From contig VTPC01000423.1 in the NCBI GenBank assembly GCA_011009095.1, positions 110,519 to 174,518 of the forward strand: DNA of 64,000 nucleotides, given 5' to 3'. How positions within the stretch are numbered: position 1 is the stretch's first letter; each line of letters starts with the position of its first letter. Source of the stretch: Ignelater luminosus (Eukaryota > Arthropoda > Insecta > Coleoptera > Elateridae). Shown here piece after piece: positions 50,901-60,514 of the stretch. A model generated the notes under the pieces. That model saw nothing but the letters and a program-made list of their open reading frames with translations, made no database searches and was not told the DNA's origin. A program made the translations under genes and the position numbers.

Positions 50901-53900
50901 TCTTGCTTTTAAGTAACTTGCTTCCAACTTATGTATAGATAATAATCACTATGACTTACCTTTTAGCTGATAAATAAAATGCTTGAAAGGAAACACTGAT
51001 GTAAGCCTCATTGCATTATTAAAAGCCATCATAACAACGCCCTTTCCATGGCTAAACTAGAGTATACAATTTTTTCTCATAAAATATTATCTGAATACTA
51101 CTAACATTAGTAGTAATCGTCCAACATGATAAAAAAATTTGAATAGGCAGGTATCGGTAAATTAAAAAAAAACCTCGATTTGGGCCATGGATACTGGTCA
51201 AGGCTAATTTTATTTTTTTCTATTTTACTCGCAAAGCACAAAAAATTGTTTATAATAATAAACATTATTTGTAGCATTGGTGGAATATCATTAAGAAATG
51301 AACAACAATTACAGAGCTATAATATAACTACAATGCAGAATATAAAAAGCGTGTAAAAATGTAATTACAATAAGTATTTTACAACTTGAAGTGTTATATA
51401 AGCGTTCATAAAAACTGAGTATTATTCCAACTGAGTAAATGTGTTGTAAAACATTTAATATTTTCTCATCGATTTTTAGTAACATTGATACTAGATATCC
51501 TTATGGAAACTTTCCAGTATAAACAAGATATTTATATTAATCTATGATAACAAATATAATATTATTTATTGGGACATTAAATAATTTTTAAAGTTATGTG
51601 CAATCTTTAGTAGTTTATGTATTATAAATACTAAAGTGAAGAAGAACAAGGAGATATTTTAAGAGTCAACTAAATTTAGATTACAAGTTGGAACACATTG
51701 GAAGGACGTTCACGTTTATATTTTCGTTCTGAAAATTTTAAGAATGCTCACAAAAATTAAAACATAAAATACGGCCCTGTTTTGACTATTGTTTAGGTGT
51801 TCAAATAAGCATTAAATTAACAAACGCGCAAACTTAATAGTATAAAACGTTTTCACTTATTTACCTTCAACAACAATGACAAAAAAAATGATACAAAACT
51901 AATCGTTTTCAATGGAAAGTTTCTTTTTACTAATCTGCTTCAATTATGACATTAATACAGAAAAGGTAATACTATTGAGAAATATTTAATAACCGTAAAT
52001 CATGCAATTAGAAAAAAAAAGCCTAAAAGGTGAAATTAATTTCCCATTAGCTTTTTTAGTTCAAAAATAATAAAAAGTTAAAACGAGGTTATCTATTATC
52101 TGTAAATATCATCTTTTTAGAGGGAATAAAGTTATATCTATTTCATAAAATAATTTTCCCTTATGTTAAATTAGGTCATAATTCCATCATGAACATTTTA
52201 AGGTCAGTGGGTTGCAATTTTTTGTTTTCTGTCACTACAAGTAAAAATTTCATTTTATCTCTCATGCAAGTACGGTTTTATGTATATTACAATAATTCAT
52301 AAATTGATAGAATCTATAAATATTATCTAGGTAAAGTGAAACTTAGATCAATTTTCCATTAAATTTTTTTTCGATGAAATTCCTAAAATAAAGGCTATTT
52401 CACATAAGCCAACTTCAATAATTTAAATTTTTGTTACAATACTACACTTTTATAATACTACAAGGCCAAAACTAACCAGCTGCAATAAAATAAACACAAA
52501 TTGATAAACAATAGTGTTTGGTTTAGATTATGCGTCTGGTTATGACCGGTCAGAAAAAAATAATTTGATAAAAAGAGAGGCTGATAATAATAAAAGAGGG
52601 TGACTAAGAAGCTTTAATTATCATTTTGAAAATTTTCTAAGAATTTTACAGAATGTTTACGTTGCCTTGAAATAGTAAAAATATTTGCTCTTCGAAGAAC
52701 TCCTTACGGTATCGTAAAAAGGAGTTTCTGGGGATTACCTAAATGAAACCTGTATCCTAAAGGCGGCTTTACAAGTACATACAAATTGTAAATCAAAGTT
52801 AAATATTAAAGAATGTTTCTTATCAAAATAAAAATTACTCCTACAAGATATTGTATCAAATTGCGTCAGATGATAATAACAAAAAGTATATCAGCGATAA
52901 AGATGGTGCAGTTAAATTGTAGCCATAATACAAATAGATTAAATTGTTTCTGAATGATATCGATAGCGAGATTTAAGTTTTTCGTTTTTATTACATCTGA
53001 AATGCCAAAAGTTATAATTACATATAATCTTTTGATTTTCTGAACTACTTCGAACATTTTTTTTTGATTTGAACATGGACATGAAATAACTATTAAATTC
53101 TAAAGAGCTTGGAAATAACTTAGGCCAAGGTTAAAATCAGGTCATTTTTTTTGTTAATATTCATGATGTTTCATTTTTTCGAGCTAACTAGTTTTAAAAA
53201 AAGCTCCAGTCTCTCGAAGAATGTGTAATAAAGGGTTTTCCAATAAGAGGTGTTATTTTGATATTCAAAGAAAAGTGCCATTTTTTAATATAAATGATCG
53301 GATGTTTATTTCATTATAAAGAGGAAGGTATGCCGTTAATAGTGGAAAATAACATCAGGCAAATGACCACCACGACCACGCTTACAGGACAATATCCTTT
53401 TCATGAAATTTTCCATAACCAAATCGCAAAGTGGCTGCCCTATGTCCTCGATAACCTCACGAATTCCATCTTTGAGGTCTTGAATCGACGCTGGGCTGTT
53501 GGCCTAGACCTTCTCTTTCACGTGGCCCCAAAGAAAGAAGTCGCAAGGTGTTAAATCACAAGATCTCGGTGGCCAATTGTGATCACCTCTTCGAGAGATA
53601 ACACGGTCCGGAAACTTTTTCCGTAAAAGATCAATGGTTTCGTTGCTTGTGTGGCACGTAGCGCCGTCTTGTTGAAAGTAAACGTTGTCCAGATCAATAC
53701 CATCCAATTCCGGCCATAAAAAATCGTTAATCATCTCTCGATAGCGCAATCCAGTCACCGTAACTGTTGCTCCAGCCTCATTTTCGAAAAAGTAAGGTCC
53801 AATGACTAAGCCGGACCATAAACCGCACCAAACAGTCACACGTTGAGGATAGAGAGACTTTTCAACAATAACTCTTGGATTTTCTGAGCCCCAGATCCGA

Positions 53901-56900
53901 CAATTTTGCTTGTTGACGAAGCCACCGAGGTGGAAATGGGCCTCATCACTCAAGATGATTTTTCGATGGAATTCTGGATCATTTTCATGCATTTCAACGA
54001 CCCAATCAGCAAAGACACGACGTTGTTGATGATCGGCCGGCTTGAGTTCTTGTGTTAACTGGACTTTATAAGCCTTAAGACCCAAATCTTTATGCAAAAT
54101 ACGGTGTAATGACGTTTGTGGAATGGCTAATTCCAAAGAACGACGAGGAATGGACAAACCTGGGTTTTCTTTAACACTTTCGGCTACAACAGCAATATTC
54201 TCGGCTGTTCTTGAGCGACGTGCACGGGTTTTATGCTTCACATCACTAACTTGTCCCAAGAGCTCGAATTTTTTCACCAATTTCTGTATTGCGGTCCGAC
54301 AAGGTGCTTCACGGTGACCCAAAAATGTTCGAGTTTTACGAACCGTCTCTGCCAAATTTTCACCATTTTTATAGTGAATTTTAATAATTTCAATGCGTTG
54401 TTGAAGCGTGTATCGTTCCATATTTATTAATGGCGTAGTTTCTACTTGTCAAATGTCAAAAAATGATAGCTTCAAAAGTGACATCTACCGAAATAGCGGT
54501 CTATTCAAAATAACACCTCTTATTGGAAAACCCTTTACTTGAAATTTGTCAAACTCAAAGTAGTGGCAAAACAACCGATATTCAAACCTTCACACCTGAA
54601 ATATTTTGGGCATTCTTCAAGATGATAACATTAATCCTTATTTCGAATGAAATCAATCAATTACTGAAACCGAGTAGACTTATAAAATCTATTTTTGCTA
54701 GTAGACTGAAAACACAAATGAAAAAGATGTTTTAGTAAGACAAACAACCATGGAGTTATTGCGACGATTTGCAAAAGCAACAATGAAAATATAAAGAGAC
54801 TTTGAATGCAGAAAGACACCTTCAGTTTTCTTATTGTTTTGAGTTTTGATCATCTGAATGGAATTGGTTTCAATGCTTTTCTATCCTTAAAAAAAATTTT
54901 TCTAAATCTGCCACCCTTAAAATTCTAAACTAAGCCAAACCAAACCAAAACAAAACAATAAGGTACTTAGTTTTGCTGTTACGTTTAAAAAAATAAAAAT
55001 TAACTCTACGATCATGATTAACTAAACGAATGTGAATTAAGAAACAATAAAATCTATGGGTAACCAATTATATAACATTTGGTGCGATAATCCTTTAGCT
55101 TATTGGCAAATAAGTCAAAGTTAGACAAAATCAAGAGCAAAAAAAGAAGAGAAAGAAGTAAGTTTCATAGGCAATTTGAGCAAACTTGCAAGGAACAGAA
55201 GACATTAGATGGAAAGAAGCGAGAGAGACATATCCTAAAGGGAATTGGAATAATCCAAAAAATGCAAAATTTGATCAAATTCAAGCAAAATGAAAGACTC
55301 AAAAATCTGTTCAGTTCTTGATAGCATGAAGAGAATTTTGAGAAATTAAAAATGAATTTGCACAGTGTAAGATGAAATACTGCAAGCAAATTGGAAAAAG
55401 GTGAAAAATGAAGACCAAACAGAATCTTCACAATCCAGAGAGGAAAGTTAATGCGAGAAGCATAGATGTGACTAAGAAAGTTGGAAGTGCAAGATAATGT
55501 AGAAAAAGCGGCAAGAAAGGTCATTGTGGTTCACTTGAAAAGCTTGCGGGTTTCTCTTCAGTCAGGAATGGAGATCTTAGAAAGAGCGGATAACGAAGAT
55601 AAGAAAATCACAAAAATCAAATCCATTAAAACTATACCTTTTTCGGATAAAAAATGTCAGACGGATCTGTAATATGCCTTTCCGGTAAGTTCACTTTTCA
55701 AGTCAAATATCTTTCTTCAGAGCAACTGGCCAGCAAACCACATGCAGCTACTTGTCTTTAAAAAGATTTTAATAACACAACGAAGTTCTTAATTCCATTT
55801 TTGATTTTGGCATCTTTAGAACCTTAAATCTAGGAAGTCTCACGCAAGATATGTTTAAGGTAGACTTCACAGTCGATCAGTTTTTGCGCTTTATATGTTC
55901 TTTCAGATTAAAGACATTTCTTTGTTCTGTTCGGAAAGACTTTTTGATCGCTTGTGGTTTTGGTTTTTTCTTACTTTTCGGATCTTTCCATTCGATATTT
56001 GAGCTAGTTAGGTTGTATAATCTTAAGAACTTTTCAAACCGATTAGTCTTTTCAAGCTGGTCGGGTCTTTCAACCTGATAGAACATTTTGGGCTAATGGA
56101 CTTTGCAAACCAATTTAGTTTTTCTGACTCTGGCTTTTCCAAAAAGCTAAGTTTTTCCGAACCGTGCCAAGATTATCGGGTTCTACCAAAACTGTAGGTG
56201 TTAGTTACAAAGTAAACAATGCTAAAGATACTTCGCAATACATAAAAGATCAAGAAATATTGCTTTAAGTAAAACTGAACAACAACTAGGTAAGAATGGA
56301 TGAGGTGATCCTTCGGTTCAGCTATTACAACTCGATAGCAGTTTTGGCAGATTTATTTATAAAGCAAGTCTGGTTCTAAAGAAAGTAATGGACAATATTT
56401 CAAACTTTCAAACTAAAAAAATTACCTTTTATTAAACTCGCTGATCAGCCTTATCAAAACTATGAAAATGATATGAACAACGACGACAAGCACAATTGAG
56501 AGAAATCAAGATTATGTCTTGTCCCTTTTCTTTACCGAAAAAGTAAGATTCTTTGAAAAATCATCTGGATTCATTGCGAAATTCTTGTTCTTCTTCAGTT
56601 CATTTTCATATCAAATTCCAAACCTATTCAAATGTTACAATTCAAATCTTAAGGTTTAACCATCTCACTCCATTTACGGTTTCCAAGTATTTTGCAAATA
56701 TGACGTCAGAAGGGTTTCCGCAAATAAAGATAATTATTGTATTAAGCGTCTTGAAAACTCAAAGAATTCTTTAAATAAAGTAGCCTTCAAGGATCAAACA
56801 GCCGACAAGTATGGGAAACACAGGAATGTTTAAGCAAATACGGATCATATCCCTTCTATGGTATCCATTATTATACATAATTCAGGCCTACTCTAACAAT

Positions 56901-57711
56901 GCAATATTGTGCAATAGAAATTCCCATAATGAAGATGTCCCAAAATGGAAAAAACGTGAAAAAAAGTTAATTGTAATGTTTTAGATTTTAGATATTGAAA
57001 AGCAATAATATCCTTAGTAGTAAAAAAAGATTTTTAAAAATAAAACTTATGGGATGCATTTTAGTTCATGGAAACGCGCCTTTAGAGCTGAATTCCAAAC
57101 TGTGTAAACATTTTAAAAATATTAAAAGTTGGAAATTACAAATCAATTTAATTAATTTTACTTAAACAAGGTATATAAATGTGTTACCTTACACGGTGAA
57201 TGATAATTTTATTTAATTAAGGATTAATATGCAAAATCTAAAATTTATCATTTTGACATTAATATTATTGTAAACCTCTTGATAAGCATTTTTTTCTGTG
57301 CAGTAATAAAATGAATATGCGAAAATCTGGGAGTATTCCATTGTTTTAAAATTATAAAGGAATAAACTTTTTTTATTCTGTTCAGGTCAAAGGAAACTAT
57401 GATTTCGAAATTTCTAACATTATCTCTCTCTTTCTCTGATGTATCGCAAATGATCGAAATTTAATTTAAAATAATTACAGTCGACATAATGTAATCTAAC
57501 TACGATAATTTAAAAAAAACTGTACTACTACACTTTTCAAAAAATCAAAAAGAAACTTACACCAACTTTTTGCAGTTCTACCAAGAAATTGTTTGGTACT
57601 AGGATCCCAGATTCCAGTTTTAATTGCCTCCCATGTAGTTTTCTGACTCGGTTTAATCATATATGGGAATTCATAAACTCCATTTTCGCTTTCTTTGCCG
57701 GGTATTGCCAT
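23961..57711 (-). CDS. nrv: Na+/K+-ATPase beta subunit (nervana-like), six exons
   Basis: The canonical insect beta subunit, which chaperones the catalytic alpha subunit to the plasma membrane and modulates K+ handling; nervana proteins also serve septate junctions. Exons are 57711-57561, 30450-30196, 29054-28879, 28510-28403, 28286-28115 and 24076-23961, with GT-AG borders and phases 1, 1, 0, 0, 1. They give 325 codons plus TGA, and fly nervanas are of similar length. The cytoplasmic tail (1-50) ends FLGRTAKSW. The membrane helix is at about 52-76 with FYCIFY, the alpha-contact motif. All six ectodomain cysteines are present (152, 164, 174, 187, 238, 296), as are GRGLPAYYFPY and INIECRAW. 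Sequons NKT, NSS, NTS and NTS are visible. Intron 1 is 27 kb and intron 5 is 4 kb. Whether this equals fly nrv1 or nrv2 cannot be told by eye. Confidence 0.95.
24077..28114. other. Intron 5 of paralogue C
   Basis: Contains the palindromic MITE at 26847-27157 and a possible 302-bp MITE at 24272-24573 (ends CAGGGGTGTT and CAGGGTGTTA beside TA). A GC-richer patch at about 25630-25880 is of unknown origin. An open frame at 25071 has no firm match. Confidence 0.5.
26847..27157. mobile_element. Palindromic MITE in intron 5 of C
   Basis: Almost the whole 311 bp folds back on itself. The left arm starts CAGACTGATTGCAAATGAGT and the right arm, on the other strand, CAGAGTGACTGTAAATGAGT. Both continue with GAATTTGGCGC, ACATTTAAATTATTT, TTGTTTACTTTTTGCAATCT and GTCAAAT. 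A GTGTGCCTTGA copy also pairs across the centre. TA lies at both flanks (26845-26846, 27158-27159). There is no coding capacity, so it is probably mobilised by a Tc1/mariner transposase. Confidence 0.85.
30895..31044. repeat. Degenerate minisatellite, 29-bp period
   Basis: Five diverged units start at 30895, 30929, 30958, 30987 and 31016, three of the four spacings being exactly 29 bp. Each unit begins GTG, soon has an AAAAG-like run, and later has CTTTTGA followed by ACA and TAGT-type words. An isolated further copy lies at 31089-31116. It is just inside intron 1 of paralogue C, about 450 bp from exon 2. Confidence 0.65.
34229..34374. mobile_element. Small MITE-like inverted-repeat element
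   Basis: A 15-bp perfect inverted repeat, TAATTAGACCTTTTA, at 34229-34243 and 34360-34374 encloses an AT-rich core with no coding capacity. The target duplication is unclear, so mobility is inference. Confidence 0.4.
36545..37010 (+). pseudogene. Relic of a LINE (non-LTR retrotransposon) reverse transcriptase
   Basis: PLSVTLFNLVMDEFIGKLES at about 36563-36622 matches the conserved GDPLSPxLFNLVMDE block of R2-like and related LINE reverse transcriptases. A one-base shift just upstream hides the preceding KQGD. Downstream a second frame gives ARDTFDKCQPLLRCAK near 36680, which is what follows the catalytic YADD motif in such enzymes. The YADD stretch itself is missing between LLYA and ARDTF. 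Stops and frameshifts abound. The ends and any ORF1 are not recognisable. Confidence 0.6.
45856..46255. other. Assembly gap of 400 N
   Basis: The run of N is exactly 400 bases, which suggests a sized or placeholder scaffold gap. Open frames spanning it are meaningless. Confidence 0.99.
46420..46785. mobile_element. Possible degenerate hAT-like element
   Basis: The left part starts GGCCTGCACGGGTTGGTC and is followed by TTTTTGGTCAGGCC. The right part ends GGGCCTATAAATTTCGGCC and AGTGCAGTGC. This GGCC-rich, TTTCGG-type wording at both edges is typical of some hAT-Ac ends, but the inverted repeats align poorly and the flanks are A-rich, so no target duplication can be claimed. Confidence 0.25.
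49420..50200. other. GC-richer island in intron 1 of C, probably repeat-derived
   Basis: Clearly higher in GC than its surroundings, with patches such as AGAGCCGGCCACCTTCGGTG (about 50160). Open frames on both strands are short and show no domain I recognise. A retroelement untranslated region is one possibility. Confidence 0.35.
53231..54535 (-). mobile_element. Near-intact DD41D Tc1/mariner-superfamily element
   Basis: A 1305-bp element with inverted terminal repeats identical over 31 bp, starting AAGGGTTTTCCAATAAGAGG at each end. TA duplications lie at 53229-53230 and 54536-54537. Perfect ends and a transposase frame broken by one stop only point to a recent insertion. It lies in intron 1 of paralogue C, same orientation. 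Confidence 0.93.
53336..54421 (-). pseudogene. DD41D transposase with a single premature amber stop
   Basis: A cut-and-paste transposase reading from ATG at 54421 for 305 codons to TAG at 53504-53506. The same frame then stays open for 55 more codons to TAA at 53336-53338, making 361 residues if the stop were sense. The N-terminal domain has helix-turn-helix character (LQQRIEIIKIHYKNGENLAE). Catalytic residues lie in ILSDEAHFHLGG, VYFQQDGATCH and SCDLTPCDFFLWG, with 41 residues between the second and third Asp. The C-terminal extension (about VIEDIGQPLCDLVMENF) is typical of complete copies. No frameshift was found. It could be a recently killed copy, or a sequencing error could account for the stop. 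Confidence 0.9.
54538..57560. other. Intron 1 of C between the DD41D element and exon 1
   Basis: No gene supported. A lysine-rich open frame at 55103-55321 and its antisense partner look like composition artefacts. The stretch 55980-56180 repeats CTTTTC and GGTCGGGTCTTTC-type words reminiscent of 46420-46785. Confidence 0.4.
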
Positions 57712-57758
57712 GCTAAGTTTGCACTACACACTTTTTTCTTAGTTTTACCGTATAAACT

Positions 57759-57878
57759 AACTGAAAGAGACGACCACGATGGAACCACGCGCGCGCTCCA
57801 CAACTCGCGATAGCGCGAATAGTTCTGTCTGTTCTGGGTCGAACTCGATCTCTATGTTACTGTGTGCAGTGACGTAAG
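57759..57878 (-). promoter_or_regulatory. Candidate core promoter of paralogue C
   Basis: About 50 bp upstream of the ATG the minus strand reads TCAGTTAG, a match to the insect initiator TCAKTY (57759-57764). No TATA box or clear downstream promoter element accompanies it. Further upstream lies TGACGTAA (57870-57877, plus strand), a CREB/ATF-type site. The interval 57780-57860 is unusually GC- and CpG-rich (GCGCGCGC, TCGCGA). The placing is inference. Confidence 0.4.
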
Positions 57879-58434
57879 TGAACCAACAGCCGTCGTAGCA
57901 ACACTATCACAATGGGTCGTTTTTGATTATCAGCGTTTTACTGATGCGTGGTTTGCTTTGCTATTTGCACCTGAAATGTGTTTACACAAGAGGTGGCTTC
58001 AGTAATTGACGTTAAATTTAGGAATTCTCTCAAGTACAATCAATCTACCCTTTGTTTATTTAGGTTGTGACTATTATGAGGCTGAAACTAATTAATTTTC
58101 TTTGGAGACGCGAAAATTTATAATCGGAAAATTTATACCGAAAATGATTAGAGTAAAAATAAAAACTAAAATTTTTTGTTTTCTTTATTCTTTTATTTAA
58201 TAAAATAAACATCACGAAATCATGTTTTCCGGCATTGAAGCAAAAGAAAATCCCAGTGTTCGTTTATTTAGTCATAGTACAAAGTCCATTTTAAGAGTTG
58301 CTATCTTCTTGGTGGTTTTATTGTGACACGAAGTCGGTATTTATCGAGACTTTACAAGCAGAAAACCAGTATTGTGATTTTTAATTTGTTTTATTATCTA
58401 ATAACCTATAGAAAGAAGCAAGAACGTAATAATA
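57879..58434. other. Upstream intergenic region of paralogue C
   Basis: AT-rich, no gene or repeat with clear borders seen. Confidence 0.4.
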
Positions 58435-58939
58435 CAGGATGTCCCACTTAAGACAAATTCTTTCAAAACTCCGTCAATTACGAAGCTAGTACAAAAATTC
58501 AAAAACCATTATTGCGTCACTAGATTTTCTATCAACTAGTTTTGATTGTTTGTATACAGGATGTTGCACGTACGCGTGACACAATGTCACTTTTTTATTT
58601 TAAATAAGATACTATCAGTACTTTCACATATTACTTTTCATCGCTATAGGATATCCCATACCTAAAATGCATCGTTTAGTATTTGTTTCTAAAAACGCAA
58701 AGGTTTTTCGTTGTGTGGGTTTTGAATTAGCGGGCTATGGATCACAGACTGTTTAAGTCAGGATTTGTTTTTTGAACGGGTGATCATGATAACTGCCCGC
58801 CTACCAAGAAAATGCCAACCAACGTCTTCTTAAGGCAGTTGGAAATATTTAAAGTTGACTAACAATACTTTTTGAGTTTTTATCCTAACTTTATAAATAA
58901 CGTAAATATGAAAGAATTTGTCTTAAGTAGGACATCCTG
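58435..58939. mobile_element. MITE with 31-bp inverted repeats
   Basis: A 505-bp element. The ends start CAGGATGTCCCACTTAAGAC on the left and CAGGATGTCCTACTTAAGAC on the other strand at the right, matching at 30 of 31 positions. TA flanks both sides (58433-58434, 58940-58941). It has no transposase. A further internal TACAGGATGTTGCACG copy near 58556 hints at a nested or composite structure. Confidence 0.85.
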
Positions 58940-59411
58940 TATATGAACTTTTTATTAACTTTTTTATGGTAGGTACTTTTTTTGTTTATTTGTACAAGGT
59001 ATTTCCAAGACGATTACAGAAAATCAGAAATTTAAAATAACATGTAATTCCACCACAACATAATTATTATATTTAAAATAGAATTCGTTATAAAAATAAA
59101 TTATGTTTTTTTTCTAGTAACAAAGATTGAACTTCCACGGAATAAAAAAAATCAAACCCGTCTTTTTAAAGAGTTCATTTAACTGGTATTTCCTTTTTCT
59201 TTATTTTTTTAACTTTACATTAAATTGGTAGGTTTTTATTCGCAATGCACCTAAAAAGTGCTGTATCTTTATTTTTTCCATCTTCATGCTGTATAACAAG
59301 ATAACCAATAGATCTTTCGATAGCCATGAGATTTCTATGAGCCATGAGATTTCTATCAGCCATGCTTGTATGTATTCCACATATTGCCAGATAAGTAGAT
59401 GGCCTTAGTTA

Positions 59412-60512
59412 CGAGGCTTGCTGGAAAAATTTCTGCAACGGGTACTTCCGGTGATGTCAGTGTTGTGTCATTGTCAAATTCAAAAAATTTGTCACTTCTA
59501 ACCTATAGTTCAGCTGACAGTTTGTATCCAAGCTAACCAGTTCTGTTTATATCGCGGTTAATGCGGCATTTGGTCAGCAAGCTCCATCGAATAGAACTGT
59601 TTATAATTGGTTTGCTGAGTTCCAGCGTGGACGTTATTTTTTCAGTGAATCTCGTGAAGGTCGTCTATCCACGTTTTTTGCTGCCACTAAAGTTGATGCC
59701 GTGCATGAGATGATTGAGCGAGATCGGCATGTGACATACCGTGAAACAGGGGTCACATTTGGCATTGACATTAACGCAATATACACGATTTTACACGATT
59801 ATTTAAACGTTCGGAAGCTTTGCAGTATCTGGATTCCACATAATTTGAGTGAAACTCAAAAGAAGAATCGTGTGAATTGGTGCAAGAAATGCTAAATTAA
59901 GTGTAGGACATTGTTACTAGTGCGTGATGACGAAAGTTGGATCTACTCATACGAGCCGGAAACTAAACAATTCACTGTGTGGATGTTTCGAGGTGAGTTG
60001 AGACCCACAAAGGTTGTTCGTTCATGCTTTGTTGCAAAGCAAATGATGGCTTGCAATGTGGCAACTATAGCTTTAGAGGATCGAAGAACTGTGAACGCTG
60101 ATTGGTACATAACAATTTGTTTGGCGGAAGTCACCGGTGAAATCAGAAAAAACAATCCAAATCAGCGCATCCTTCTTCACCATGATAATGCAAGTGCCCA
60201 CGCAACTTCACAAACTGTCGACTTTTTAGTCCGTATTCGCCTGATCTAGCATCAAATGACCTGTCCCCGACAATCAAAAACAAGATGCGTGGTAAGCGTT
60301 ATTCTTCGCCTAAAGCAGCTATTGAGGCATTTAGGCAACTGCTTTCTGAGGTACCAGCTTCGGATTGAAGAAAATGCTTCAAAAATTGGTTTGAGGGTAT
60401 GCAAAAGTGTATTGATGCTAAGGGAGAATATTCTGAAAAACCATAAAGCCATTTACTAAATTGTATCTGTGTTTTTCTTCATCATTTACAGAAATTATTC
60501 CAGCAAGTTTCG
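59412..60512 (+). mobile_element. Decayed mariner with recognisable ends
   Basis: A 1101-bp element between TA dinucleotides (59410-59411, 60513-60514). The left end CGAGGCTTGCTGGAAAAATT and the right end on the other strand CGAAACTTGCTGGAATAATT form terminal repeats of about 25 bp with a few mismatches. It is shorter than a full mariner, in line with internal deletions in the transposase. Confidence 0.85.
59560..60458 (+). pseudogene. Mariner transposase pseudogene (DD34D type)
   Basis: The N-terminal part reads AAFGQQAPSNRTVYNWFAEF near 59570, then IERDRHVTYRETGVTFGI and a WIPHNLSETQKKNRV linker near 59830. A stop at 59893 is followed by a frame change into RDDESWIYSYEPETKQ (first catalytic Asp, about 59920). 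LLHHDNASAH (about 60172) carries the second Asp. Just after VDFL a deletion of several dozen bases removes most of the spacer before SPYSPDLASND (third Asp, shifted frame). The tail KNKMRGKRYSSPKAAIEAF and CIDAKGEYSEKP follows with a Trp-to-stop change. It is inactive. Confidence 0.85.
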
Positions 60513-60514
60513 TA

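Larger units (their letters stand above)
30451..57560. other. Intron 1 of paralogue C (27 kb)
   Basis: Bounded by a GTAAGT donor next to 57561 and a pyrimidine-rich acceptor next to 30450. It holds a minisatellite (30895-31044), a small MITE (34229-34374), a LINE relic (36545-37010), a possible hAT-like relic (46420-46785), the 400-N gap (45856-46255), a GC-richer island (49420-50200) and the DD41D element (53231-54535). Long stretches between these are AT-rich with only short, motif-free open frames. Confidence 0.8.

Noticed and set aside
55103-55524. Lysine-rich open frame and its antisense partner
   Set aside because: Composition-driven (A-rich on one strand); the antisense frame is a mirror. 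No domain.
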